64,000 nucleotides of DNA from Deminuibacter soli. Its GTDB lineage: Bacteria > Bacteroidota > Bacteroidia > Chitinophagales > Chitinophagaceae. How positions within the stretch are numbered: the first letter of the stretch is position 1; each line of letters begins with the position of its first letter. A model generated the notes under the pieces. That model made no database searches. It saw only the letters and a program-made list of their open reading frames with translations, and was not told the DNA's origin. The DNA lies in contig NZ_QTJU01000003.1 in the NCBI RefSeq assembly GCF_003412455.1, positions 248,001-312,000 of the forward strand, in the 5' to 3' direction. Positions 16,951 to 25,575 of this stretch are shown here, piece by piece. The translations under genes were made by a program, and so were the position numbers.

Positions 16951-17383
16951 CAGTCGTGAGTGATCGTAGCGAGTACCATTACCATCCGCCTGCGGCTGTG
17001 TCCTCACAGCCGCTCAATTTCGGGTTGAAGAACATGGCTGTGGGGACACAGCCATGGGCAAGTGGTTTACTCACCTCACAGTCCCGGCCTGACGCTTGCA
17101 GCTGTTTCCAGTCGTGAGTGATCGTAGCGAGTACCATTACCATCCGCCTGCGGCTGTGTCCTCACAGCCGCTCAATTTCGGGTTGAAGAACATGGCTGTG
17201 GGGACACAGCCATGGGCAAGTGGTTTACTCACCTCACAGTCCCGGCCTGACGCTTGCAGCTGTTTTCAGTCGTGAGTGATCGTAGCGAGTACCATTACCA
17301 TCCGCCCGCGGCTGTGTCCTCACAGCCGCTCAATTTCGGGTTGAAGAACATGGCTGTGGGGACACAGCCATGGGCAAGTGGTC
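16951..17383. repeat. 158-bp tandem repeat, 2.7 copies
   Basis: Near-identical units start at 16951, 17109 and 17267 (period exactly 158); the last is cut at about 117 bp. Differences are single bases (for example CGCCTGCGG versus CGCCCGCGG). Each unit holds family A end words and two hairpins with a shared stem: GCGGCTGTG/CACAGCCGC and CATGGCTGTG/CACAGCCATG. No ORF is conserved in frame across the units. The hairpin pair alternates GGCTGTG and CACAGCC, so each arm could pair with more than one partner. Confidence 0.92.
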
Positions 17384-17501
17384 TTTGAATTTTATCTAAG
17401 CCAGCTCCTAAACCATTGATCTATTTTTTGTTTTTAGCCATAAAACCATCAATCCATCTAACCATTTTTGTATTATTTCCCCCGTTCTGCTCGCGGATTC
17501 C

Positions 17502-17509
17502 TATTTTTG
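17502..17509 (+). promoter_or_regulatory. Aminotransferase gene -7 promoter box
   Basis: TATTTTTG, a perfect TAnnTTTG match, 25 bases before the ATG. Confidence 0.4.
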
Positions 17510-17534
17510 CTGCATTGTAAACTTTGTTATAACC

Positions 17535-18725
17535 ATGCAACTATCTTCTCTTCTCCAGCGCTTCAATGAACCGGAGACTTTAAAAATGGCCAAACTCGGC
17601 CGCGAATTAAGAGCACAAGGCATCGACGTAATTGACCTGAGCCTGGGTGAGCCTGACTTTGACACGCCCGCGCACATTAAGGAAGCTGCAATAAAGGCCA
17701 TCAACGATAACTGGAGCCACTACACTCCTGTTGCTGGTTTTGCCGACCTGAAGGAAGCTGTTTGTGCAAAGCTGAAGAGAGACAACAACCTGGACTATAA
17801 ACCCGAAAATATTGTGGCCAGTACAGGCGCCAAACAAAGCCTGGCCAACACCATCCTCGCACTGGTTGACGATGGCGACGAAGTAATTATCCCCACACCT
17901 TACTGGGTAACTTACTCAGAGCTGGTAAAAATTGCCCGTGGCAAAGTGGTAGAAATCCGCAGTGCACTGGAAAGCGGTTTCAAAATCACTCCTGCACAGC
18001 TCGAAGCAGCCATTACGCCCAAAACAAAGGTGTTCATGTTCTCTTCACCCTGTAACCCTTCAGGCGCCGTGTACAGCAAGGAAGAACTGGCTGGCCTGGC
18101 AGAAGTGTTCAGGAAATACCCGGAGATCTATATCATTTCTGACGAAATTTACGAATACATCAACTTCGTTGGCACACACGAAAGCATTGCGCAGTTCCCT
18201 GACCTGAAAGACCGTATCATTCTCATCAACGGGCTGAGCAAGGGTTTTGCCATGACCGGCTGGCGTTTGGGCTATATTGCCGCAAGCCCCGAAGTAGCCA
18301 AAGCCACTGAAAAACTGCAGGGCCAGTTTACCAGTGCAACCTGCTCTATTACACAGAAAGCCGCTGTGGCAGCCTTAACCGGCAACCTGAAACCTTCTGA
18401 AGAAATGACAGAAGAGTTTACCCGCAGAAGAGCCAAAGTAATGGAAATTGTAAAAGACATTCCTGGCATCAAATGTGGTGAACCCGAAGGTGCTTTCTAC
18501 ATTTTCCCTGATGTATCTTCTTACTACGGCAAATCAGATGGTACCACCACCATTGCCAATGCAGCCGATTTCTGTATGTACCTGCTGAACACCGCACACG
18601 TATCATCTGTAATGGGCGATGCATTCGGTGAACCCAAATGTGTACGTTTCTCTTTTGCCAACAGCACTGCCAATATCGAAAAAGGCTGGGCACGCATTAA
18701 AGATGCACTGGCTAAACTGAAATAG
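17535..18725 (+). CDS. PLP-dependent aminotransferase, aspartate aminotransferase type
   Basis: A 396-aa fold-type I aminotransferase of the I-gamma (AspC/thermophilic AAT) class. Features: DLSLGEPDFDTPAHIKEAA near the N-terminus, HYTPVAGFADLKEAV, STGAKQSLANTILALV, SSPCNPSGAVYS, the SDEIYEYINF cofactor Asp, and the PLP lysine in INGLSKGFAMTGWRLGY. It probably interconverts aspartate/oxaloacetate with glutamate/2-oxoglutarate; closely related specificities cannot be excluded. Single-gene unit with its own promoter box and terminator. Confidence 0.9.
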   Translation: MQLSSLLQRFNEPETLKMAKLGRELRAQGIDVIDLSLGEPDFDTPAHIKEAAIKAINDNWSHYTPVAGFADLKEAVCAKLKRDNNLDYKPENIVASTGAKQSLANTILALVDDGDEVIIPTPYWVTYSELVKIARGKVVEIRSALESGFKITPAQLEAAITPKTKVFMFSSPCNPSGAVYSKEELAGLAEVFRKYPEIYIISDEIYEYINFVGTHESIAQFPDLKDRIILINGLSKGFAMTGWRLGYIAASPEVAKATEKLQGQFTSATCSITQKAAVAALTGNLKPSEEMTEEFTRRRAKVMEIVKDIPGIKCGEPEGAFYIFPDVSSYYGKSDGTTTIANAADFCMYLLNTAHVSSVMGDAFGEPKCVRFSFANSTANIEKGWARIKDALAKLK

Positions 18726-18749
18726 TTTTTACGAAACTACCACCATACT

Positions 18750-18785
18750 AAACCGGTAACAGCACTGCCTGTTGCCGGTTTTATT
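18750..18785 (+). terminator. Terminator after aminotransferase
   Basis: AAACCGGTAACAG / CTGTTGCCGGTTT stem (one wobble) with a 6-base loop, followed by TTATTTT. Confidence 0.8.
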
Positions 18786-18811
18786 TTCACCATATTAGAA
18801 TTTACGCTGCG

Positions 18812-19762
18812 ATGGATGCTAAAATGCAGATGTTCGAAAACCGGTTACTGAAGGTGTACAAACACAAAAGCAAACTCGCCAAACGGCAGGATATTGGTTG
18901 CTACCGCATATACGACCATGATTTGCCCGAGTTCCCGTTTTGTATTGAACGCTATGAAGATAAACTGTACCTCGCCGAATACCTGCGCCGCCATGGCATG
19001 AGCGATGAAGAACATGAAGTGTGGCTGGATGAATGCATCGCAGAAATAAGCCGCCTGCTGCAGATTGATACCGACCATATTTTTGTACGCCAGCGTAAAC
19101 GCATGAGCCACCGCCAGCAAGACCAGTACCAGAAGCTGGATGTGCAGCAGGATAACTTCACCGTGCAGGAAAATGGCCTTAACTTCCTGGTTAACCTTAC
19201 CGATTACCTTGATACTGGTTTATTTCTCGACCACCGTACCACGCGTAAAATGGTGATGGACCAGGCCAAAGACAAACGTGTGCTGAACCTGTTTTGTTAT
19301 ACCGGCTCCTTCTCGGTATACGCTGCAGCTGCTGGCGCAGCCAGCGTTACGTCGGTTGACTTGTCCAAAACCTATCTCTCCTGGGCAGAAGACAATTTCA
19401 AAGCCAATAACCTTACAGACGACAAACGCTACCACTTTATTCATGCAGATGTAAAGCAATACCTCAAAACCCTTGCCCCCAACCAGTTTGACCTGGTGGT
19501 TATGGACCCGCCTACTTTCAGCAACAGCAAACGCATGAAAGATTTCCTCGACATACAGCGCGACCACGTAGAACTGCTCAACGATGTACTCGCCGCCACC
19601 ACTTCAGGCGGTACTGTATACTTCAGCACCAATTTCACCCGGTTCGTTTTAGACACCGAACAAATCAAAGCCGTCAACATCCGCGATATCACCAAGGCCA
19701 CCACACCATTCGACTTCGAAGGCAAACTAAAGCGCTGGTGCTACAAGATGGAGAAGGCGTAG
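18812..19762 (+). CDS. RlmK-like rRNA methyltransferase
   Basis: A 316-aa class I SAM-dependent methyltransferase. The N-terminal GCYRIYDHDLPEFPFCIERYEDKLYLAEY resembles the RlmK half of RlmKL. The SAM motif is LNLFCYTGSFSVYAAAAGA (near 151) with acidic VDLSKTYLSWAEDNF. The catalytic region VVMDPPTFSNSKRMKDFLDIQRDHVELL has the DPPxF signature of this family. A single-domain RlmK would make m7G2069 in 23S rRNA (E. coli numbering); this is inferred from similarity to RlmL's C-terminal half. No RlmL THUMP domain is present. Confidence 0.8.
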   Translation: MDAKMQMFENRLLKVYKHKSKLAKRQDIGCYRIYDHDLPEFPFCIERYEDKLYLAEYLRRHGMSDEEHEVWLDECIAEISRLLQIDTDHIFVRQRKRMSHRQQDQYQKLDVQQDNFTVQENGLNFLVNLTDYLDTGLFLDHRTTRKMVMDQAKDKRVLNLFCYTGSFSVYAAAAGAASVTSVDLSKTYLSWAEDNFKANNLTDDKRYHFIHADVKQYLKTLAPNQFDLVVMDPPTFSNSKRMKDFLDIQRDHVELLNDVLAATTSGGTVYFSTNFTRFVLDTEQIKAVNIRDITKATTPFDFEGKLKRWCYKMEKA

Positions 19763-19825
19763 AACAATTTGAAAGTGTGCTAATGAGAGAACAATGGTTG
19801 AATGGATTGATGGCTCAATGGCTGA

Positions 19826-19876
19826 AAACACCTTTGTGCCCTTTGCGTAAATCTTTGTGATCTCTGCGGTTAAAAT
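19826..19876 (-). repeat. Degenerate family B core (CACAAAG/GCAAAG type)
   Basis: CACCTTTGTGCCCTTTGCGTAAATCTTTGTGATCTCTGCGG shares the CTTTG-based core of the 102-bp element found at 42234, 51764 and 59406 but lacks its clear terminal inverted repeats. Confidence 0.5.
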
Positions 19877-19901
19877 TCCGCTTAGTTCTTCGCACAGCTA
19901 A

Positions 19902-19962
19902 AGTCTTCGCTAAGATAGTGTCGAAGTGTCGAGGTCTCGATTCTCGAACTGCTACTCGCTAC
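19902..19962 (+). repeat. Dispersed intergenic repeat family A, copy 5
   Basis: GTCTTCGCTAAGATAGTGTCGAAGTGTCGAGGTCTCGATTCTCGAACTGCTACTCGCTACTGC. A diverged copy that touches the last bases of the neighbouring reverse-strand gene. Confidence 0.7.
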
Positions 19963-20342
19963 TGCTTCGCATCTTCTTCTTTCAGGATATACGATTTGTG
20001 AAAAAATCCCAGCTTGTAGGTATACCAAACCTGGTAATGCGTGCTTAAAGAATCCTGGTTGTAGTGCATCACCAAACGGTACAACCCATTGCGGCGGTAA
20101 GCAATCCATTCGTCGGGTTGCGAAGGAGTAAATGTGGTATCGTTGCTGGTGGTATGGCCGAAATACTGGTGAAGCAGGCTGCGCTTGTACCCCAGCGGTA
20201 TGTGCGACCAGCGGTAAGGTAATGACAAAGATGCAGTTTTGGGAATAGCGATAAATAAGGTGAGCACACCGGTAATGAGCAGTGCTGCTGCTATCGCGAT
20301 AAAGAAAGGCTTTTTACGTGCAACAAATCCCTGCTGAGCCAT
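19959..20342 (-). CDS. Uncharacterised single-pass membrane protein
   Basis: A 127-aa protein. Residues 13-33 form one transmembrane helix (FFIAIAAALLITGVLTLFIAI) after a short basic tail, so the rest (about 90 residues, rich in Tyr/His/Trp: YRRNGLYRLVMHYNQDSLSTHYQVWYTYKLGFFHKSYI) probably lies in the periplasm. No family recognised. It begins 1 bp after the coaE stop and is almost certainly co-transcribed with coaE. The gene's 3' end is in contact with a family A repeat. Confidence 0.6.
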   Translation of the reverse strand: MAQQGFVARKKPFFIAIAAALLITGVLTLFIAIPKTASLSLPYRWSHIPLGYKRSLLHQYFGHTTSNDTTFTPSQPDEWIAYRRNGLYRLVMHYNQDSLSTHYQVWYTYKLGFFHKSYILKEEDAKQ

Positions 20343-20343
20343 G

Positions 20344-20937
20344 CTACTGTTTTGCGATGGTTAAAAATTGTTCGTGCAGTTCTGCTACCTGCGGGATAAG
20401 CAGCTGCTGTTCATCGTTCACGATTACGAAATCGCAAAGACGCATTTTAATATTGTCATCTACCTGGTTGCCCATGCGTTTCAATACTTCCTGCCTGGTA
20501 ACATTATCGCGCGACATGGCACGTTGTATACGCAGGGCCTTAGGCGCATACACGCCAATGATGTAATCAACATGCCCGGCGCCACCACCTTCAAACAGCA
20601 GGGCTGCTTCTTTAATGGCATAGGGAAAGCTTTGCTGCTGCATCCATTCATCTGCTGCGGTAATGGTAAGCGGGTGTACCAGGGCATTGAGCTGCTCCAG
20701 CTTAAAGGGATCGGAAAAAACGATGGAAGCCAGCAACCGGCGATTCAGCTGGCCACCGGCATATACTGCGTCGCCGAAGGCAGTGCGGATGGCCTGCTGC
20801 AGTGCGGTATTTTCGGTCATCACTTTTTTGGCAGCTGCATCGGCATCAAATACGGGCACACCCATGCCATGAAAAATAGCGGCCACAGTGCTTTTGCCGC
20901 TGCCGATACCGCCGGTTAAACCAATCTTCAGTGTCAT
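20344..20937 (-). CDS. coaE: Dephospho-CoA kinase
   Basis: A 197-aa P-loop kinase for the last step of CoA synthesis. P-loop GGIGSGKST at residues 9-17, DADAAAKKVM, HPLTITAADEWM, LLFEGGGAGHVDYIIGVYAP and RDNVTRQEVLKRMGNQ are all family-typical. It starts just after the yajC terminator and precedes a small membrane-protein gene. With coaD at 7.0 kb it gives the window two CoA genes. Confidence 0.95.
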   Translation of the reverse strand: MTLKIGLTGGIGSGKSTVAAIFHGMGVPVFDADAAAKKVMTENTALQQAIRTAFGDAVYAGGQLNRRLLASIVFSDPFKLEQLNALVHPLTITAADEWMQQQSFPYAIKEAALLFEGGGAGHVDYIIGVYAPKALRIQRAMSRDNVTRQEVLKRMGNQVDDNIKMRLCDFVIVNDEQQLLIPQVAELHEQFLTIAKQ

Positions 20938-20952
20938 GCGCCGTTAGAGTTT

Positions 20953-20987
20953 AAAAAAAAGGAACCAGGCACGGTGTGCTGGTTCCC
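20953..20987 (-). terminator. Terminator after yajC
   Basis: GGAACCAGCACAC / GTGCCTGGTTCC-type hairpin followed on the reverse strand by eight T residues. It separates the nusB-DUF1573-yajC operon from coaE. Confidence 0.85.
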
Positions 20988-21037
20988 TTGTACTACGCTG
21001 GTTAGTGTGGCCGGTAAAAGCCGCACAGCGCAGGGCA

Positions 21038-21394
21038 TTATTTGGTTTCTGTTGCAGTGGAACCGGCCAGCGCTTTGTTTAAAGCAGCTGTCCATTCTGA
21101 ACTGATCGCAGATTTTTCGATTTTGATATAGCTGCCCGGGCTGGTTTCGAGCTGCAGGGTATTGTCTTCGTTGATTTTGTTGACAGTACCATGGATACCG
21201 GCAATGGTAACGATTTTATCACCTTTCTGCAGGTTCTCGATGAACTTCTTCTGCTCTTTGGCTTTTTTAGCCTGGGGGCGGATCATAAACAACCAGAACA
21301 CGAGGATGATAGCGCCCATCATAATCAGTTGAGGCATTCCACCACCGCCGCCGGCGCCACCCTGGGGGGCTGCCAATAAATAAACATGCATCAT
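21038..21394 (-). CDS. yajC: Preprotein translocase subunit YajC
   Basis: A 118-aa protein. One N-terminal transmembrane segment (LIMMGAIILVFWLFMIRP, about residues 23-40), then the YajC signature RPQAKKAKEQKKFIENLQKGDKIVTIAGIHGTVNKI. It associates with SecDF at the Sec translocon; secDF is also in this window (27.7 kb). It is the third gene of nusB-DUF1573-yajC on the reverse strand. Two adjacent ATGs at the start leave the exact first residue open. Confidence 0.95.
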   Translation of the reverse strand: MMHVYLLAAPQGGAGGGGGMPQLIMMGAIILVFWLFMIRPQAKKAKEQKKFIENLQKGDKIVTIAGIHGTVNKINEDNTLQLETSPGSYIKIEKSAISSEWTAALNKALAGSTATETK

Positions 21395-21424
21395 TGTTGT
21401 TTGTATTGAATTAAGAATTTGGTA

Positions 21425-21865
21425 TTACTTTTCTTTCAGTTCACCTGTAAACACCAGCTCAAACTGCTGCTGCGGTTTGGTGTTGGCGGTTACCCGGATA
21501 TTTTTACGCACGCTGCCGGGGTGCGATTTGTTGCTGTCGAATGCGCCGGTTACCACACCCTGTTCACCGGGAGCCACGGGCGATTTGGTAAAATCAGGCA
21601 CTGTACAACCACAGCCCGCCACTACATTGCTTAAGATGAGCGGTTTGGTGCCCGTGTTTTTAAAACGGAACGTTACCTTCACCTGTTCGCCAAAATTCAC
21701 CGTTCCAAAGTTTACGGTTGAATCGAGCCACTGGATAGTGGTGTAATTGGCAGTATCGGCCTGAACTTTCTCCAGTTCTGCAGCTGCCCTTGACGAGCCG
21801 TTGCTTTTACACGCAACAATGGCCAGTGCCAGAACAGGGAGCATTAAAAACGAACGTACTTTCAT
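21425..21865 (-). CDS. DUF1573 lipoprotein
   Basis: A 146-aa protein. I use ATG 21865, which gives MKVRSFLMLPVLALAIVAC, a lipoprotein signal with Cys at residue 19. The DUF1573 domain follows: FGTVNFGEQVKVTFRFKNTGTKPLILSNVVAGCGCTVPDFTKSPVAPGEQGVV, an immunoglobulin-like fold with the conserved CGCT. Function of the family is unknown. DUF1573-yajC adjacency is common in Bacteroidota and is seen here (30-bp gap). Confidence 0.88.
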   Translation of the reverse strand: MKVRSFLMLPVLALAIVACKSNGSSRAAAELEKVQADTANYTTIQWLDSTVNFGTVNFGEQVKVTFRFKNTGTKPLILSNVVAGCGCTVPDFTKSPVAPGEQGVVTGAFDSNKSHPGSVRKNIRVTANTKPQQQFELVFTGELKEK

Positions 21866-21897
21866 GAATCGGAAATTGCGCTGCAAATGTAGGGAGA

Positions 21898-22833
21898 TTA
21901 AGCTTTCTGCCTGAAATCTGTTTTGCGAATCTTATCCTGCGCCAGCAAATCTTTATGAATGCCGTCGAGTATGCCGTTTACAAACTGGCCGCTTTGCGGT
22001 GTACTGTAGTCTTTTGCTATGTCAATGTATTCGTTAATGGTAACCTTTGGCGGAATGGTTTCAAAGTACAGGAACTCTGCCACACCCATCTGCATCAGAA
22101 TCATGTCCAGCTGTGCAATACGCTCGGCATCCCAGTTTTTTAACTTGGGTTTAATGATATCAAGCAGGTGCTCTTTCTTTTCCATGGTGGTGTTGAGCAG
22201 GCTGCGTGCAAACTGCCATTTCTCTGTACCCAGCATTTCCTGCAGGTTAAAGGAAGCAGGCTTTTGCAGGTAGTTCATAATCAGCTGCAGCATCATTTCC
22301 GCATCATCGTCCCAGTTGGAAAAATTCTCTTCAATAAAAGAATGGAAATCTTCATTGGCAAGCATCAGATCGGTGAAAATAAACTGGATAATGTCTTTCT
22401 CCGTTGATTTTTCACGGCCCTGTACTGCAATATACGCCTGGTATTTCTCGGTTTCGAGCAGTTGCAGGTACACTTTCCGGATCCACTCGATAGTACCTTC
22501 AATGTTTTTCGGATTATCAGCAGCTACCGCTTTTTTATACGATTCGTTCTCGAGTATTTTCCAGAGCAGTTCGTTGCCTGCCAGCTTGGTATTTACATTG
22601 AGATCTTCCGCGGTAAGAAGGTGCCTGGATGCGCGCTGTTTGGCATCCGTTTCTGCATAACGGGTAACTTCCATTAAAAAATGCAGCAGGTAAACAAATA
22701 ACTCACGTGACTGGTCTAACTGTGTGGAAAGGGTTTTCACCGGGTCTGTTTTGCCAGTTTTCTGGTCATCCATCGTTTCCAGTGCATAAATCAGTTGCAT
22801 CACTTTAACCCTGATATTTCGTCTGCTGATCAT
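21898..22833 (-). CDS. nusB: Transcription antitermination factor NusB (long form)
   Basis: A 311-aa protein. The NusB core is at the C-terminal end: IAQLDMILMQMGVAEFLYFETIPPKVTINEYIDIAKDYSTPQSGQFVNGILDGI. The first residues SRRNIRVKVMQLIYALE are the usual NusB N-terminus. Between them lies an insertion of about 150 residues, rich in charged helices, compared with the 140-aa E. coli protein. NusB binds boxA RNA with S10 to prevent early termination in rRNA operons. Long NusB is typical of Bacteroidota. First gene of the nusB-DUF1573-yajC operon. Confidence 0.92.
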   Translation of the reverse strand: MISRRNIRVKVMQLIYALETMDDQKTGKTDPVKTLSTQLDQSRELFVYLLHFLMEVTRYAETDAKQRASRHLLTAEDLNVNTKLAGNELLWKILENESYKKAVAADNPKNIEGTIEWIRKVYLQLLETEKYQAYIAVQGREKSTEKDIIQFIFTDLMLANEDFHSFIEENFSNWDDDAEMMLQLIMNYLQKPASFNLQEMLGTEKWQFARSLLNTTMEKKEHLLDIIKPKLKNWDAERIAQLDMILMQMGVAEFLYFETIPPKVTINEYIDIAKDYSTPQSGQFVNGILDGIHKDLLAQDKIRKTDFRQKA

Positions 22834-23191
22834 AAAAAAAGAACTTTAGAAGCAGCGAAGATAGGAAGAAAGCTGACAGCAGCCAACCCAAACTCGCAGC
22901 GGGATGGGGTTATTCCCTCAGGGAAGCAGCGAAGGCGGGTGAATAGTGAATAGTCAATCGTGAATAATTTGCCTTTAACAGAAATTCTCTAAACTCATTT
23001 CCTGAAATTTTGTCATCATGCATTACTTTGCACTCCGCTTATTCCCGGGTTTTGGCAGAAACCGGGAATGACAACGGTAATACAGGCGGGTTTAAAATGA
23101 AAATTTGACCCTTTTGAACTGACTGGCCGAAAAATTGCTTGGCTAATGGCCTGTAAAATCAACTGTTTACAAAAATAAAAATTGATACATT
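22834..23191. other. Divergent nusB-groES spacer with family C words
   Basis: A 358-bp region. At 22937-22965 there is the word GTGAATAGTGAATAGTCAATCGTGAATA (family C). No TTAGCACTC-N9-GAGTGCTAA (CIRCE) operator was found, although the word GCACTC occurs once near 23030. Confidence 0.5.
23041..23069. promoter_or_regulatory. Inverted repeat upstream of groES
   Basis: ATTCCCGG / CCGGGAAT, 8-bp perfect arms separated by 13 bases, about 120 bp before groES. It could be an operator or a 5' UTR hairpin of the heat-shock operon. No T-tract, so not a terminator. Confidence 0.35.
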
Positions 23192-23473
23192 ATGGCTAAA
23201 AAACTCAATGTTACCCCTTTGCACGACAGGGTGATCGTAAAACCAGCCCCTGCTGAGGAAAAAACAGCTGGCGGTATCATTATCCCTGACACAGCAAAAG
23301 AAAAACCCCAGCGTGGCACAGTGATCGCTGCTGGTCCCGGGAAAAAAGATGAGCCTGTTACTGTTAAGGCGGGTGATACAGTTTTATATGGAAAATACGC
23401 TGGTACTGAAATCCAGATCGAAGGCAACGATTACCTGATTATGCGTGAAAGTGACATCCTCGCTATTGTTTAA
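23192..23473 (+). CDS. groES: Co-chaperonin GroES
   Basis: A 93-aa protein: LTPLHDRV-like start ([45 protein letters not shown]), mobile loop [13 protein letters not shown], and the C-terminal [28 protein letters not shown]. It caps the GroEL chamber. groEL follows after 56 bp in the classic order. Usual length and start. Confidence 0.98.
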   Translation: MAKKLNVTPLHDRVIVKPAPAEEKTAGGIIIPDTAKEKPQRGTVIAAGPGKKDEPVTVKAGDTVLYGKYAGTEIQIEGNDYLIMRESDILAIV

Positions 23474-23529
23474 TAACAGGCGGATCAAGTTCTCAATTAT
23501 TCAATTCACAAATTCTCAAATCAAACATA

Positions 23530-25164
23530 ATGGCAAAACAGATTTACTTCGATATCGAAGCCAGAAATAAAATGAAAAAGGGTGTTGATACCCTTGCTAA
23601 CGCAGTAAAAGTAACCCTCGGACCAAAAGGCCGTAACGTGGTTATTGAGAAAAAATTCGGTGCACCTGCTGTAACCAAAGACGGTGTTACCGTTGCCAAA
23701 GAAATTGAACTGGAAGACGCTATTGAAAACATGGGCGCCCAGATGGTGAAAGAAGTAGCTTCAAAAACTGCTGACATTGCCGGTGACGGTACTACTACCG
23801 CTACTGTGCTGGCCCAGGCTATCATTGGCGAAGGTTTGAAAAACGTAGCCGCCGGTGCAAATCCTATGGATCTGAAACGCGGTATCGATAAAGCAGTTGA
23901 CGCTATCGTAGCCAACCTGCAGAAACAATCCCAGACTGTTGGTAACGACAGCAAAAAAATTGAACAGGTAGCAACCATCTCTGCCAACAACGACAGCGAA
24001 ATTGGCAAACTGATTGCCCAGGCTTTCGGTAAAGTAGGTAAAGAAGGTGTTATCACTGTTGAAGAAGCAAAAGGTACCGAAACAACTGTTGACGTTGTGG
24101 AAGGTATGCAGTTCGACCGCGGTTACATCTCTCCTTATTTCGTTACCAACAGCGAAAAAATGGAAGCTGAACTGCAGAACCCTTACATCCTGATCTATGA
24201 TAAAAAGATCAGTGCGATGAAAGATATCCTGAGCATCCTGGAAAAAGTTGCACAGAGCGGCCGTCCCCTGGTGATCATTGCTGAAGACCTCGAAGGTGAA
24301 GCACTGGCTACCCTGGTGGTGAACAAACTGCGCGGTACTTTGAAAGTAGCTGCTGTTAAAGCGCCCGGCTTTGGCGACAGAAGAAAAGAAATGCTGCAGG
24401 ACATCGCTATCCTTACAAAAGGTATGGTGATCAGCGAAGAACAGGGTTACAAACTGGAAGGTGCCGATATCACTGCACTGGGTCAGGCTGCTTCTATCAC
24501 CATCGATAAAGACAATACTGTAATCGTTGGCGGTAAAGGTAAAAAAGACGATATCCTGTCTCGCGTAAACCAGATCAAAGCACAGATCGAATCAACTACT
24601 TCTGATTATGACCGCGAAAAACTGCAGGAGCGCCTGGCTAAACTGGCCGGTGGTGTTGCTGTACTGTACGTTGGTGCTGCTACAGAAGTGGAAATGAAAG
24701 AAAAGAAAGACCGCGTAGACGATGCACTGCACGCTACAAGGGCTGCTGTTGAAGAAGGTATCGTTCCCGGTGGTGGTGTTGCTTACATCCGTGCAACAGA
24801 ATCACTGGAAAAACTGAAAGGTGCCAACGAAGACGAAACTACCGGTATCGCTATCATCAAACGCGCTATCGAAGAACCCCTTCGCCAGATTGTTGCCAAC
24901 AGCGGTATTGAAGGTTCTATCGTGGTGCAGAAAATTAAAGAAGGCAAAGCCGACTTTGGTTTCAACGCACGTACCGAAGTATTCGAACCCCTGTTTAAGG
25001 CAGGTGTTATCGATCCTACCAAAGTTTCCCGTATTGCACTGGAAAACGCAGCTTCAATTGCAGGTATGCTGTTAACTACAGAATGTGTAGTTGCCGACAA
25101 ACCAAAACCTGAAGCAGCGCACAGCCATGGTCCTAACCCTGGCATGGGCGGTATGGATTACTAG
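23530..25164 (+). CDS. groEL: Chaperonin GroEL
   Basis: A 544-aa Cpn60. Residues in order: [31 protein letters not shown] (ATP site), [15 protein letters not shown], the [18 protein letters not shown] signature near residue 405, and the C-terminal GMGGMDY tail. It folds cytosolic proteins with GroES. Codon use is more biased than in neighbours, as expected for a highly expressed gene. A strong terminator follows about 40 bp downstream. Confidence 0.99.
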   Translation: MAKQIYFDIEARNKMKKGVDTLANAVKVTLGPKGRNVVIEKKFGAPAVTKDGVTVAKEIELEDAIENMGAQMVKEVASKTADIAGDGTTTATVLAQAIIGEGLKNVAAGANPMDLKRGIDKAVDAIVANLQKQSQTVGNDSKKIEQVATISANNDSEIGKLIAQAFGKVGKEGVITVEEAKGTETTVDVVEGMQFDRGYISPYFVTNSEKMEAELQNPYILIYDKKISAMKDILSILEKVAQSGRPLVIIAEDLEGEALATLVVNKLRGTLKVAAVKAPGFGDRRKEMLQDIAILTKGMVISEEQGYKLEGADITALGQAASITIDKDNTVIVGGKGKKDDILSRVNQIKAQIESTTSDYDREKLQERLAKLAGGVAVLYVGAATEVEMKEKKDRVDDALHATRAAVEEGIVPGGGVAYIRATESLEKLKGANEDETTGIAIIKRAIEEPLRQIVANSGIEGSIVVQKIKEGKADFGFNARTEVFEPLFKAGVIDPTKVSRIALENAASIAGMLLTTECVVADKPKPEAAHSHGPNPGMGGMDY

Positions 25165-25204
25165 TCGTATGCACAGAATGTTGTACCCCAACGTTCTTTC
25201 TCAT

Positions 25205-25241
25205 AAAACAGCCGTTGCAGCAATGCAGCGGCTGTTTTTTT
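25205..25241 (+). terminator. groESL terminator
   Basis: AAACAGCCG ... CGGCTGTTT stem with an inner TGCAGCAATGCA fold and a 7-T tract. Confidence 0.92.
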
Positions 25242-25286
25242 GTTGGGTGATGGTAAGTGTGGTCAGTGATGAGTGAAACCCCAGGC

Positions 25287-25410
25287 CGGTGAATAGTGAA
25301 TAGGCAATAGTGGATGAACGTAGCGATTTTCGTGAGACGTCAGTCGTCAGTGATCGTAGCGGGTAACAGTTCGGGAATCGAGACATCGACAGTCGAGATG
25401 ATTGCAGCAG
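25287..25410 (-). repeat. Family C words followed by family A copy 6 (reverse)
   Basis: GTGAATAGTGAATAGGCAATAGTGG (25287-25312), then CGTGAGACGTCAGTCGTCAGTGATCGTAGCG and CGGGAATCGAGACATCGACAGTCGAGATG (25331-25400). The same A words run in the opposite order to copies 7-9. Confidence 0.75.
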
Positions 25411-25493
25411 GTACTATCTGTCGCCTGCGGCGACTTGCAGCTATTCCCTGTTCATTGTTTTATTTATTTCTGTTTATTTTTTCGAGACAACAA

Positions 25494-25526
25494 AAAGCCC
25501 CGCCAAACAGCATGTTTTGCGGGGCT
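25494..25526 (-). terminator. Terminator of the HU-SPOR gene
   Basis: AAGCCCCGC ... GCGGGGCTT hairpin with inner AAACA/TGTTT pairing; the reverse strand ends in five T residues about 50 bp after the stop codon. Confidence 0.85.
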
Positions 25527-25575
25527 TCTCTTTGTATTCATTATTGCTTATCCACCATTCACTATTCACCGGCGT

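Noticed and set aside
16902-17117. 71-residue frame in the repeat array
   Set aside because: The frame is built from the 158-bp repeat unit and is not kept across units; considered repeat DNA only.
16951-17383. CRISPR array
   Set aside because: Three long (158 bp) near-identical units without short spacers or variable spacers, and no cas genes in the window.
22834-23191. CIRCE operator upstream of groES
   Set aside because: No TTAGCACTC-N9-GAGTGCTAA inverted repeat; only one GCACTC word was found. The nearby ATTCCCGG inverted repeat is listed separately with low confidence.
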